The position numbers and the translations under genes are program-made. 64,000 nucleotides of DNA from JAGOEF01 sp964511665 (lineage in GTDB: Bacteria > Bacteroidota > Bacteroidia > Bacteroidales > ML635J-15), in assembly GCA_964511665.1 (NCBI GenBank), contig CAZEHA010000010.1, positions 9,873-73,872 of the forward strand. Reading direction: 5' to 3'. Below are positions 43,528 through 52,483 of this stretch, one piece after another. A model generated the notes under the pieces. It had not been told where the DNA came from. It ran no database searches and saw only the letters and a program-made list of their open reading frames with translations. Within the stretch, counting starts at the first letter, position 1, and each line of letters opens with the position of its first letter.

Positions 43528-45312
43528 ATGTTCCGAGAAAGATTTAATACAATTCTGAAGAAGTTTTTAATTTGGCGACTGAGAAATGTTTCCGACAGAA
43601 GCTTTTTGATGGCCTTGTCAATTCTCACAGGGGTAGCTGTTGGACTGGCTGCTGTATTGCTTAAGAATACAGTTCATTTTATCAGGCTTTTAGTGATAAA
43701 ATGGTTTCCTGCTGCCAGCGAAAACTACTTGTTTATCATTGCTCCGGTAATAGGAATACTGCTTGCAGTTCTGTTTGTGCGCTATGTGGTTCGCAGGCAA
43801 GTGTCTCCCGGTGTTGCTATGGTACTACACAGTAAGTCGCAACGCAAAGGCCGCATCGACAGGCACAATATGTTCTCACATCTGGTGGGGAGTTCTCTTA
43901 CCGTTGGATTCGGCGGGTCGGTTGGTCTCGAAGGCCCCACAGTAGCCACAGGTTCGGCATTGGGTAGCAATATCGGATATCTGTTTCATCTGAAAGAAAA
44001 ACAAATTATACTTCTTTTGGGATGTGCTTGCACCGGCGCTATGGCGGCTATTTTTAAAGCTCCCATTGCGGCAATTGTTTTTGCCCTCGAAGTCATCATG
44101 CTCGACCTTACTATGTCATCGCTTATTCCGCTACTGCTAGCCTCGGTTTCGGCAGCACTTACATCGTATCTGTTTTTGGGGAACAATGTCATTTATTTCG
44201 TCGAAAAAATTGACCCATTCTTAATGAGCGATATACCATTCTATATTGCTATCGGAGTTTTATCGGCTTTTCTGTCGGTGTATTTCACAAAAGTGTACAA
44301 CGCAGTATTAAGCAGTTTCGAAAAAACACAATCATGGATTAAACGTTTTGTTGTCGGAAGCATAATATTAGGGGTATTGATATTCCTATTTCCGGGTTTG
44401 TATGGCGAGGGTTACGAAGTTATCAATGCCAGCCTTCACGGCAACTTCGATTTCTTATTCGATAATACTGTGTATTATTCTTTGTCGAACAACCTCATTG
44501 TAATTTGTGTTGTTTTTGTGTTGATTTTGTTGTTAAAGGCTTTTGCCACCGCGGTAACTTTTGGAGCCGGTGGTATTGGAGGCATATTTGCGCCCTCATT
44601 GTTCATTGGAGCCAATCTGGGATTGTTCTTTGCTCAGCTGTGCAAAATGATGGGTTTCAATGTTTCATCAACCAATCTGGCCTTAGTGGGTATGGCCGGA
44701 ACCATTGCCGGAGTAATACATGCTCCTCTTACAGCTGTATTCCTGATAGCAGAACTTACGGCAGGTTATTCTTTATTCATTCCGCTTATGATAGTGTCAA
44801 CTATATCGTATGTGATAGCAAAAATGTTTATGCCAAATTCATTATATACCATTCAACTGGCCAAAAGAGGCCATTTAGAGACCCATCATAAAGATAAAGC
44901 CGTGCTGTCGCGACTGAAAGTTGACAAACTGATTGAATGTAATTTTATCACCGTTAAAGGTCATCAATCGATGCGTGAATTGATTCATGCTATCGAGAAA
45001 TCGACACGAAACATATATCCGGTTATCGACGACTATGGAAAACTGGAAGGAATCGTGTTTCTCGATCACATCAGGCATATCATGTTTAAACAAGAACTGT
45101 ATGACAGCACTCTGGTAAGCGATTTGATGTTTATGCCCGAACCGCTGGTAAATATCAACGAAACCGTTGAAACCGTTGCCGAAAAGTTTGAGTTGTCGGG
45201 AAATTTCAATCTTCCGGTGGTGGACGATGATGGTAAATACATCGGCTTTATTTCACGAGCAAAGGTATTTACCCAGTATCGCCGGCTTACAAAAAAGTTT
45301 TCGGAAGATTAG
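43528..45312 (+). CDS. ClC-family chloride channel/transporter with two CBS domains
   Basis: The 594-residue protein has the ClC membrane core (about residues 28-440) and a C-terminal pair of CBS domains (about 455-590). The selectivity motifs are GSVGLEGP, with the gating Glu at position 135, and GAGGIGGIFAPS. The position equal to the internal proton glutamate of E. coli ClC-ec1 (E203) is Val189 in FALEVI, as in vertebrate ClC channels. It may thus be an anion channel rather than a 2Cl-/H+ exchanger. CBS domains often bind adenine nucleotides. It overlaps the convergent serine hydrolase gene by 4 nt. Confidence 0.9.
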   Translation: MFRERFNTILKKFLIWRLRNVSDRSFLMALSILTGVAVGLAAVLLKNTVHFIRLLVIKWFPAASENYLFIIAPVIGILLAVLFVRYVVRRQVSPGVAMVLHSKSQRKGRIDRHNMFSHLVGSSLTVGFGGSVGLEGPTVATGSALGSNIGYLFHLKEKQIILLLGCACTGAMAAIFKAPIAAIVFALEVIMLDLTMSSLIPLLLASVSAALTSYLFLGNNVIYFVEKIDPFLMSDIPFYIAIGVLSAFLSVYFTKVYNAVLSSFEKTQSWIKRFVVGSIILGVLIFLFPGLYGEGYEVINASLHGNFDFLFDNTVYYSLSNNLIVICVVFVLILLLKAFATAVTFGAGGIGGIFAPSLFIGANLGLFFAQLCKMMGFNVSSTNLALVGMAGTIAGVIHAPLTAVFLIAELTAGYSLFIPLMIVSTISYVIAKMFMPNSLYTIQLAKRGHLETHHKDKAVLSRLKVDKLIECNFITVKGHQSMRELIHAIEKSTRNIYPVIDDYGKLEGIVFLDHIRHIMFKQELYDSTLVSDLMFMPEPLVNINETVETVAEKFELSGNFNLPVVDDDGKYIGFISRAKVFTQYRRLTKKFSED

Positions 45313-46385
45313 GGTTCGTTCTGAGACAGGTTTTTATAAACTATTTCCGAAATCTCTGCTATAATAGTAATCAGTTCATCAAAATTCTTTCCTCTGGTCA
45401 TCACACACAACAAATACGGAGAATTGGGCAGATACACAATTCCACAATCGTGAAGCTGTTTTATATCAGCATCAAAATAAGCACGTTCTCCGTATTTATG
45501 CGCAACCAGCATATCGGTAGGCAGATTATTGGGTATTCCCTTGTTAAAAACACTTCTACTGAGCAATTTAAGTGCATATTCCGACATTTCACGATTCAGG
45601 TATGAGGCATTATAAAGTATTCTAAAAAATGATGAATACTCCTTTACCGATATAAAGTCTTTCGATAAATCTTTGTTCGCAACATTCACCCCTAAATCGG
45701 CCATTACAGTGTTCATTTCGTCGTCGGTAATCATTTTCAACAACAACTCTTTGGCATTATTATCGGAATACACTATCATGTATTCGAGTAGTTCTTCAAC
45801 CGTATAGGCTTTGTCGGCTTCCAAGCTCTCGCCATCAACAATATTACGATTATACGAGTCGTCGTAGCCCGAAAAATATAATTTCGACGACATAATAAAC
45901 GGATCGGTCTGTGCCTTTTTCAACATCGCAATCATAACCGGCACTTTAAGCAAACTTGCCGGCGTGTACAAGGCGTCTTCGTTTATCCCTATCCATGGGC
46001 CATTATTTAAAGACCTGAAATACACCGAAATTTCGCTTGCAACTCCGTATTTAATTGCGTTATCAACGTATTCGCGCAGACTTGCTTTCAGTTTTACATG
46101 ATTGGGCAACACCGACGGGTTATAATTATCGCAATCGAGAAGCGGATTGGTAAATTGATAGCCCCCAACCCGCATTTCCTTGAATTCATCGTTTGATGGG
46201 GTCTTCGTTTCTGTTTGCGCATGTTTAGTTTTATTATCCCCAACATATTCCATAATCAAAGAAATTGCATAACCCACTCCCGTTCCTGCTATAAAAAGCA
46301 GCAAGTAAAAAATCCACGTTTTTGTTCTTCCTGATTGATAATTGCTTTTTGAAACAGCTGAAGGTTTCGTTTTTTGGGGACTCAT
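45309..46385 (-). CDS. Class A beta-lactamase-fold serine hydrolase, membrane-anchored
   Basis: The 358-residue protein has a single N-terminal transmembrane helix (about residues 24-46) and a long linker, then a class A-type serine hydrolase domain. The SxxK motif is SLLK (Ser144, Lys147), the second motif SDN is at 207-209, and the KTG-like position reads HKYG. Class A lactamases normally carry K-T/S-G there, and the usual Glu166 in the omega loop is not obvious, so this is more likely a peptidoglycan-related hydrolase than a resistance enzyme. The domain faces the periplasm. It overlaps the 3' end of the ClC gene by 4 nt. Confidence 0.8.
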   Translation of the reverse strand: MSPQKTKPSAVSKSNYQSGRTKTWIFYLLLFIAGTGVGYAISLIMEYVGDNKTKHAQTETKTPSNDEFKEMRVGGYQFTNPLLDCDNYNPSVLPNHVKLKASLREYVDNAIKYGVASEISVYFRSLNNGPWIGINEDALYTPASLLKVPVMIAMLKKAQTDPFIMSSKLYFSGYDDSYNRNIVDGESLEADKAYTVEELLEYMIVYSDNNAKELLLKMITDDEMNTVMADLGVNVANKDLSKDFISVKEYSSFFRILYNASYLNREMSEYALKLLSRSVFNKGIPNNLPTDMLVAHKYGERAYFDADIKQLHDCGIVYLPNSPYLLCVMTRGKNFDELITIIAEISEIVYKNLSQNEP

Positions 46386-46480
46386 AATACGGTAAGAATG
46401 ATTAAAATTATAATACTTGAATAGTTTAAGAACACTGAATTATTTTAAAAACAAGTTTATTTCAGATGCAAATTTCAACA

Positions 46481-47188
46481 TTAAAAGTTCAGATAGAATT
46501 CCTTTGTGAGGTTTTTATACTGTCTATTGAAGTTATGGCGTTTTTCGTCTTCTATTACCAGACGAGTTTTTTCAACCGGTATTTTTGAATGGGAAAATTC
46601 GAGCAAAACACGGATTTTCACCCCCCCTGCAGTAGCATAAACATCGCAGTGTCTCGCCACATGCAACTGCATTTTGAGTGCTGCCTCTACAATCTGTTTT
46701 TCTTTATCAGCGGGATATATCATCGAAAAACATCCTCTATCGGCCAACAGTCGGCTTACCGATTCGAATAAGATTTCGGGTGTAAGCAATACCGAATGTC
46801 GGGCCAATACACGTCTGGGGTTAGGCGATTGCATGGTTTCGGAAAAATACGGAGGATTGCAAACAATTAGCGAATAGCGGGTTTCTCGTGCATACTCCGA
46901 AATATTGCCACACACCACACTGATACGATTGGGCCAGGGACTTTGTTCAACATTGAATTTTGCTTCCTCGCATGCATGGCAATCAACATCTAATGCGGTA
47001 ATATTAACCTCACTGCGTTGAGCCAGCATTAAACTGATAATACCGCAGCCTGACCCTATATCAAGAATTTCTCCATCATTAGGAATCGATGCCCAGGCAC
47101 CCAACAATACCGCATCGGTGCCAACTTTCATTGCCGACTTGCTATGAACCACACTAAATTGCTTAAAACGAAAAATCCTTTCGGGCAT
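46481..47188 (-). CDS. trmN6: tRNA1(Val) (adenine(37)-N6)-methyltransferase
   Basis: The 235-residue protein is a Rossmann-fold N6-adenine methyltransferase: ILDIGSGCGIISLMLAQ (motif I, SAM binding) and CNPPYF (catalytic NPPY). The N terminus FRFKQFSVVHSKSAMKVGTDAVLLGAWA is typical of the YfiC/TrmN6 group, which modifies A37 of tRNA1Val. It should act in the cytoplasm. It lies 5 nt downstream of the oxidoreductase gene, which is probably incidental linkage in one operon. Confidence 0.92.
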   Translation of the reverse strand: MPERIFRFKQFSVVHSKSAMKVGTDAVLLGAWASIPNDGEILDIGSGCGIISLMLAQRSEVNITALDVDCHACEEAKFNVEQSPWPNRISVVCGNISEYARETRYSLIVCNPPYFSETMQSPNPRRVLARHSVLLTPEILFESVSRLLADRGCFSMIYPADKEKQIVEAALKMQLHVARHCDVYATAGGVKIRVLLEFSHSKIPVEKTRLVIEDEKRHNFNRQYKNLTKEFYLNF

Positions 47189-47193
47189 AAGAA

Positions 47194-49068
47194 TTAAAAC
47201 TCTCGTAACGACTGGTGAACTCCTTTATGTATCTCGTACCAAAATTCGAGAGCAGCAGCGTGCTTGTTAGTATCGAAAGCCTTAAGCCAAAATAAAAAAT
47301 CGGCTCCGTTGTTACCGTCAACTGCATGTTTGCGTTTCAAAAAACCATGAATAATGTCAACATTGCGTTCCGATTCCCAATACACCGACGAATTGCGACT
47401 GTTGATACGCGAAGCCAGCATAGCTGCATTTTCGATATATTCATGCTGTAAGTTATAGAGTGAACCCACTATTTCGGGTATCATTTCTTCGGCCCAATTT
47501 CGATGGAAACGGCAAAAACCCATATTGTCGAGCATCAATTCCTTTTTCATGCGATCGGCATTCAAATTACCCAGTTCGCGCGGGGGCAAAAATTCGTTGC
47601 CATAATACATATAATATTTTCCCATGATGGGCATGGGCGAGAATGCACCGGGCGTCCAGTACTGATTGGGCACCATCCATCCTTTTCGGGCAAATGCGGT
47701 GTACACAAAACTGTTTTGCAGATTGATGCCTTTACTCTTCGACATGCGGCGGGCAAATTCACGGGCTCCATCGAACATATCAAGAATGCCTTTGCGTGAC
47801 ACAATATTATCGATAAGTTCGATGGCAATATCGGCATTGTGCATCGAGCTTTTTACCACATCGAAATGCTTGTAATGAAACACCGGTTTTGCCGATACGC
47901 CCAACTCGGCAGGCGAGAAGTATTCTTTATCGAGACATTCGAACAACCACGAAAGCACACCTCCAACCGAAATGGCATCGAAACCACAGCTATCGGCATG
48001 ATGGTTGAGTTTTTCGGCAGCCCGCTGGTCGAAAATACCACATAGCGGCCCCATGGTCTGGTAGGGTTCGTAGTCCTTTTTGTATATATCGTTCATCTTT
48101 TTACAAACAGCCACACAAGGTTCGCCGCAATTGAACTGCTGTTTTTTTTCGATGGTTTCTTCGTTGAACTGTTTCAGATAATGGTTCAGAATAAAGCGCT
48201 GATTGATCTCGAGGCGTTCGTCCTCGTCCCAATAAACACTGTTATAGTTAAACGAAAACAGTTTTCCGTACAAGGTCGCGTAGTTCACACCAAAGGTGCC
48301 GCCAGTATTGAAATTGGGGTCGAAACGATACTTGGTGGTTGCTTCAATATCTTTAGCCGCCAACTTCTTTTGATATTTTTCTTCGAACCATTGATTCGCC
48401 ACATGGCGATCGCGAAAATCTTCATCAATGTATGTTCCTCCATATATCACGGCAACTATACCATGGTCTTGCAGCATTTTCGACCCAAAGCCGCCTCTGC
48501 CTGCCCAAGTGTCGATATAGGAATTCTTTCCATTTTTCACAGGTGCCGAAGCTATCGCTCCAAAATCGGTTGCCAGTGCTGCCTGCCCCACAGCCAACAC
48601 TCGTGGGTCGGTAAGATAGCGATTTCCAAATTTCTCCAAGGTATAATCCATCATGGCATATACTCCACCTCTGCCCTCTTTCCATATGGTTTCAGCATCA
48701 ACAGGCAATAATTCCACTTCGATTTCTTCGCCATGCACTCTGTTCAGGTACAAAATCGATGGGTTCGATGCTTTACCCATAATCGAAACCATGTTTACCC
48801 CCAAATTGTCGAACACCAAGGCTGCTCCTCCCATCGATGATATAAAAAAGCCACCCCAGTTATTCGAAAATCCGTTCACTATTAAGCGATTCGAGCCGGG
48901 AAATATTGACCCTGCCAGCAATCCGGTTCCTATATTCAGGCTATTGTAGCGACCGGCAAGATGCAGCCCCACGTCAACAGGCCCAAAATAATCGCCCACC
49001 ACAAACTTAGCCGAACGATAAAACGAGGTCTTGGCATCAACCATTAAAACTCTGAAATAGGAATTCAT
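47194..49068 (-). CDS. Tungsten-type aldehyde:ferredoxin oxidoreductase
   Basis: The 624-residue protein matches AOR-family enzymes. The N-terminal domain has the cofactor-loop motifs NNWGGFFISSMGGA and AGRGGFGSKMLQDHG. The 4Fe-4S ligands are C314, C318, C322 and, far downstream, C518 (DNMGFCRFH). The triplet spacing reads CxxxCxxxC rather than the CxxCxxxC of the archaeal prototype. The enzyme oxidises aldehydes to acids with reduction of ferredoxin and uses a tungsto-bispterin cofactor, implying pterin and tungstate supply elsewhere in the genome. Its presence supports an anaerobic life. A HEAT gene precedes it by 12 nt. Specificity for a given aldehyde cannot be predicted. Confidence 0.88.
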   Translation of the reverse strand: MNSYFRVLMVDAKTSFYRSAKFVVGDYFGPVDVGLHLAGRYNSLNIGTGLLAGSIFPGSNRLIVNGFSNNWGGFFISSMGGAALVFDNLGVNMVSIMGKASNPSILYLNRVHGEEIEVELLPVDAETIWKEGRGGVYAMMDYTLEKFGNRYLTDPRVLAVGQAALATDFGAIASAPVKNGKNSYIDTWAGRGGFGSKMLQDHGIVAVIYGGTYIDEDFRDRHVANQWFEEKYQKKLAAKDIEATTKYRFDPNFNTGGTFGVNYATLYGKLFSFNYNSVYWDEDERLEINQRFILNHYLKQFNEETIEKKQQFNCGEPCVAVCKKMNDIYKKDYEPYQTMGPLCGIFDQRAAEKLNHHADSCGFDAISVGGVLSWLFECLDKEYFSPAELGVSAKPVFHYKHFDVVKSSMHNADIAIELIDNIVSRKGILDMFDGAREFARRMSKSKGINLQNSFVYTAFARKGWMVPNQYWTPGAFSPMPIMGKYYMYYGNEFLPPRELGNLNADRMKKELMLDNMGFCRFHRNWAEEMIPEIVGSLYNLQHEYIENAAMLASRINSRNSSVYWESERNVDIIHGFLKRKHAVDGNNGADFLFWLKAFDTNKHAAALEFWYEIHKGVHQSLREF

Positions 49069-49080
49069 TTAGTTCGCGTA

Positions 49081-49587
49081 TTAATTCTCACACAATCCTT
49101 TTAAAAAGGTTTTTACCAAACCTTGAACAGGCCCTGACATATCAACGTAGCGATCTTGCACAAAGCTGCATAATTCACCGCGCATTTCATCCGAGGCCAA
49201 AGGCAGGTTCTCCTGGATAATGGTTACTGCCTCGAGGCACTCGTAATACTTGCCCTGTATCAGAATTCGGGCAAACACCATAAGTTCGTTGCTAAAATCC
49301 ACATCCGAAATCCAGCAACAGGCCAGCATTTCGCGAAACCCATTGCTGCCACGATACTTTTCAATTTGCTGCGCCCAAATGCCTGCCACACTGTTATCTT
49401 TTATATCGCCTAAAAGGTCAACAATCTCCTGACGCACAATTGCCGAATCGCTGGAAAAAAAACAATCGATAAGCGGTTCAATAGAAGAGGCATTTCCATA
49501 GCGACGTAAACTTCTGATAGAGTCTGTTACCACAGCTTCTTCGTTCGACTGCAAATTCAAAATAAGCTGTTCCAAATTTATTCCCAT
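49081..49587 (-). CDS. HEAT-repeat protein
   Basis: The 168-residue protein consists of helical repeats. Early motifs such as ATDSIRSLRRYGN (from AVVTDSIRSLRRYG), ASSIEPLIDCF and AIVRQEIVDLLGDIK match HEAT repeats, and the remainder keeps the same hydrophobic spacing. No catalytic residues or signal peptide are visible, so it is probably a cytoplasmic scaffold or interaction protein. It lies 12 nt before the aldehyde oxidoreductase on the same strand, which hints at a role with that enzyme, but the link is only positional. Confidence 0.75.
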   Translation of the reverse strand: MGINLEQLILNLQSNEEAVVTDSIRSLRRYGNASSIEPLIDCFFSSDSAIVRQEIVDLLGDIKDNSVAGIWAQQIEKYRGSNGFREMLACCWISDVDFSNELMVFARILIQGKYYECLEAVTIIQENLPLASDEMRGELCSFVQDRYVDMSGPVQGLVKTFLKGLCEN

Positions 49588-49643
49588 TTGCCTGAAGTTT
49601 TGTTAATAAGCAAAAATACTCAAAATTATTGTAATGTTTTCAT

Positions 49644-49651
49644 TAATTTTG
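49644..49651 (+). promoter_or_regulatory. Putative -7 box for the DUF721 gene (TAATTTTG)
   Basis: TAATTTTG fits TAnnTTTG and ends 50 nt before the ATG at 49702. Only the -7 element is convincing. Confidence 0.35.
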
Positions 49652-49701
49652 ACATGAATTTTGCGAGCTAAAACCAAAACTTGCAACACGACTATTTGTT
49701 T

Positions 49702-49992
49702 ATGAGAAGAGCGCGTACCGAACCAATATCCGACATTCTGAAAATGTTTGTAAAAGCCTATGGGCTAGAACAGAGTTTAGGTTGTGCTCGCATTATAAAT
49801 CATTGGGAAGATGCTGTAGGGTCGTTAATTGCATCGTACACCACCGACCTTAACATTTACAACCGCAAACTATATGTTAGCCTGAAGTCATCGGTAGTTA
49901 GAAACGAATTGATGATGATTAAAACCGATTTGATAAAGCGATTGAATGAAATCGCCGAAATTAAGGCTATCGACGATATTATTTTTAAATAA
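49702..49992 (+). CDS. DUF721 (DciA-like) protein
   Basis: The 96-residue protein has the DUF721 pattern: MRRARTEPISDILKMF at the N terminus, INHWEDAVGSLIASYT in the middle, KLYVSLKSSVVRNELM and a final IIFK. This family includes DciA, a protein linked to loading of the replicative helicase in many bacteria that lack DnaC, but Bacteroidota versions are shorter and less well studied. The ATG at 49702 matches the usual N terminus; the frame extends seven codons upstream to a TTG. The carbamoyltransferase follows with only 7 nt after the stop. Confidence 0.82.
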   Translation: MRRARTEPISDILKMFVKAYGLEQSLGCARIINHWEDAVGSLIASYTTDLNIYNRKLYVSLKSSVVRNELMMIKTDLIKRLNEIAEIKAIDDIIFK

Positions 49993-49999
49993 CAAGATT

Positions 50000-51859
50000 T
50001 TGAAAATACTGGGTATTTCGGCATATTATCACGACTCGGCAGCATGCATCAGCATCGATGGGGCTATTGTGGCTGCTGCTCAGGAGGAACGATTTACCAG
50101 GCTGAAGCACGACAGCAGTTTTCCGTACAAAGCCACAACATATTGTTTAAACTATTGTGGATTGTCGATTGACGACCTCGATGCTGTGGTATATTACGAG
50201 AAGCCTTTTCTGAAATTCGAACGACTAATTGAAACCTACTATGCCCATGCTCCGGCAGGCTTAATGTCGTTTATAAAAGCCATCCCCTTGTGGACGCGCG
50301 AAAAGCTATTTATTAAAGATAATCTCCGTAAGGCTCTTAAAGAAGTGATGCCTTACAATCGAAAAAAACTTCGATTACTTTTTACCGACCATCATTTATC
50401 GCATGCTGCCAGTGCGTTTTTCCCTTCGGCCTTTTACGAAGCGGCCATTCTCACCCTCGACGGAGCCGGCGAATGGGCCACCGCCTCGCTGGGAATCGGC
50501 AAAAACAACAGCATCAGCATCTTAAAAGAACTGCACTTTCCAAATTCTATCGGATTACTCTACTCGGCTTTTACTGCCTACTTGGGTTTTATGGTAAATT
50601 CGGGAGAATACAAACTCATGGGACTGGCTCCCTATGGCAATCCCGAATCGCCCGATACAGCCGACTATATCGAAAAAATTAAATCGTTTTTGCTTAGTAT
50701 TCATGCCGATGGCTCGGTGCAACTCCATCAAAAATATTTTGGATACGCTACAGGATTACGGATGTATCACGAAAAAAGATGGAAACAACTTTTTGGGTTC
50801 GGACCCCGAAAGCCTAATGAAGAAATAATGCAGCATCATTGCAATCTGGCCTATGCCATTCAATCGGTTACCGAAGACGTGATGTTACTGATGGCTGCCG
50901 AAGCAAAACGGCTTAGCTCTTGTGAAAACCTAGTACTTGCCGGCGGTGTAGCACTGAACTGCGTTGCCAATGGTAAAATACTGAAATCGGGCTTATTTCA
51001 GGATATTTTCATACAGCCTGCGTCGGGAGATGCCGGCGGAGCCCTGGGTGCGGCATTGGCAACCGAATACATTTATTACCGCACCAAACGTACAGTTCAA
51101 CAACCCGATGCCATGTCGGGGGCCTTGCTTGGGCCATCGTTTACCGATGTACAGGTTGAAAGCTGTTTAAAAAAATATGGGGCTATATACCGAAAAGCCG
51201 ACAACCTGAATACATTGGCCGATGAATTGGCGCAGTGCATCAACAATGGCATGGTGGTAGGGTGGTTTCAGGGACGAATGGAATTTGGTCCTAGGGCACT
51301 AGGAAATCGTAGTTTTTTGGCAGATGCACGCAATATCGAAATGCAGAAACAACTGAATCTGAAAATTAAATTTCGTGAAGGATTTCGGCCTTTTGCTCCC
51401 GTGGTAATTGCCGACGACAGCCATGAGTATTTCGACATCGGGGTTGCATCGCCATATATGTTGCTGGTAGCACAATTGCGCGAAAAACACCGCATAACGC
51501 TTCCCGACAATTATTCAGAAATGGGTTATATGCAAAAACTGTACACTTCAAGAAGCAATTTACAAGCCATCACTCATTGTGACTTTTCGGCCCGGCTGCA
51601 GACTGTGCATGATGATATCAACCCCGAATTACATTCGCTGATGCAGGCTTTCAAAAAACTTACCGGTTGCAGCGTGATGGTAAATACCAGTTTCAATGTA
51701 AGGGGTGAGCCAATTGTGTGCTCCCCCGATGATGCGTTCAGATGTTTTATGCGTACCGAAACCGACGTACTGGTTATGAACCGATTCATCATATTCAAGA
51801 AAGATTTGGGCAGTTTGTCGGAATCTTTCGACTTTAACGAAACTTTTAAAGCCGATTAA
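50000..51859 (+). CDS. NodU/CmcH-family carbamoyltransferase
   Basis: The 619-residue protein opens KILGISAYYHDSAAC, has HHLSHAASAFFPS and LTLDGAGEWATAS in the N-terminal ASKHA-like domain, and contains NTSFNVRGEPIV and PRALGNRSFLADAR in the C-terminal part, all carbamoyltransferase signatures. It transfers carbamoyl from carbamoyl phosphate to a hydroxyl of a sugar or small molecule in the cytoplasm. The start is best placed at TTG 50000, giving the family N terminus; the ATG at 49946 would overlap the DUF721 gene. It heads a trio with DUF5989 and SxtJ, a conserved set often seen in saxitoxin-like and surface-polysaccharide loci. Confidence 0.88.
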   Translation: MKILGISAYYHDSAACISIDGAIVAAAQEERFTRLKHDSSFPYKATTYCLNYCGLSIDDLDAVVYYEKPFLKFERLIETYYAHAPAGLMSFIKAIPLWTREKLFIKDNLRKALKEVMPYNRKKLRLLFTDHHLSHAASAFFPSAFYEAAILTLDGAGEWATASLGIGKNNSISILKELHFPNSIGLLYSAFTAYLGFMVNSGEYKLMGLAPYGNPESPDTADYIEKIKSFLLSIHADGSVQLHQKYFGYATGLRMYHEKRWKQLFGFGPRKPNEEIMQHHCNLAYAIQSVTEDVMLLMAAEAKRLSSCENLVLAGGVALNCVANGKILKSGLFQDIFIQPASGDAGGALGAALATEYIYYRTKRTVQQPDAMSGALLGPSFTDVQVESCLKKYGAIYRKADNLNTLADELAQCINNGMVVGWFQGRMEFGPRALGNRSFLADARNIEMQKQLNLKIKFREGFRPFAPVVIADDSHEYFDIGVASPYMLLVAQLREKHRITLPDNYSEMGYMQKLYTSRSNLQAITHCDFSARLQTVHDDINPELHSLMQAFKKLTGCSVMVNTSFNVRGEPIVCSPDDAFRCFMRTETDVLVMNRFIIFKKDLGSLSESFDFNETFKAD

Positions 51860-51860
51860 A

Positions 51861-52010
51861 ATGGAATTTCTTAAGGATTTAATACGTTTTCTGGGTCAGC
51901 GCAAAAAATACTGGCTTATACCCATGCTTATTGTGCTGGCTATAGTGGGCATGTTACTGGTGTTTGGCGGAGGGAGTAGTGTTGCTCCATTTGTGTACAC
52001 ATTATTTTAA
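51861..52010 (+). CDS. DUF5989-type small membrane protein
   Basis: This 49-residue protein lies between the carbamoyltransferase and SxtJ genes. It has an N-terminal amphipathic start (MEFLKDLIRFLGQRKKYWLIP) followed by one transmembrane helix, a glycine run, and the C-terminal motif SSVAPFVYTLF. The size, the position and the KKYWLIP-TM-PFVYTLF layout fit DUF5989 proteins that travel with SxtJ and carbamoyltransferases. It starts 1 nt after the carbamoyltransferase stop. The function is unknown. Confidence 0.82.
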   Translation: MEFLKDLIRFLGQRKKYWLIPMLIVLAIVGMLLVFGGGSSVAPFVYTLF

Positions 52011-52018
52011 TCGGCAAC

Positions 52019-52378
52019 ATGAAAAAACCGCGATATAAAGCATCCGAAAGCATCCTGGCAATAGTGGCAGGCTTGATTCTGGTGTATTTCCTTTTTAAAA
52101 CAGGCGAAATCGTACTTATAATAGCATTGTGTATTGCCCTGCTTTCGATTCTGATTCCCCCTTTTGCCACTATGCTGCATTATGCCTGGTTCTATCTTGG
52201 CACAGCATTGGGTTATGTGGTGGCTCCGATAGTTTTGGGCATTGTATATTTCGTATTTCTCACACCAATAGCTCTGTTAAAAAAGCTGTTTCATAAACCT
52301 TCTTCAACAATTCGCAATGGCGCATGGGTCGAAAAAAACAAAACCTATTCACCCAACGATTTCAATGATTTATGGTAA
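52019..52378 (+). CDS. SxtJ-family membrane protein
   Basis: The 119-residue protein has two or three membrane helices (about residues 12-50 and 57-85), a basic loop, and a C-terminal tail with NKTYSPNDFNDLW. The sequence resembles SxtJ, a small membrane protein encoded beside carbamoyltransferases in saxitoxin and polysaccharide clusters. It is 8 nt downstream of the DUF5989 gene. Its role is not known; it may help place the carbamoyltransferase at the membrane. Confidence 0.75.
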   Translation: MKKPRYKASESILAIVAGLILVYFLFKTGEIVLIIALCIALLSILIPPFATMLHYAWFYLGTALGYVVAPIVLGIVYFVFLTPIALLKKLFHKPSSTIRNGAWVEKNKTYSPNDFNDLW

Positions 52379-52483
52379 ACAAATTCAATTGGGCTATTAA
52401 CGTACATTTGTTGAAAAAACGATAGTATAAGCAGGGAAAGCAACAGCCATACCCGATATTTTTGTTTCATCTAATTCCGATTG

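Noticed and set aside
45309..46385. Antibiotic-resistance beta-lactamase
   Set aside because: The KTG motif is altered (HKYG), an omega-loop Glu is not evident and the protein is membrane anchored, so a resistance role is not supported.
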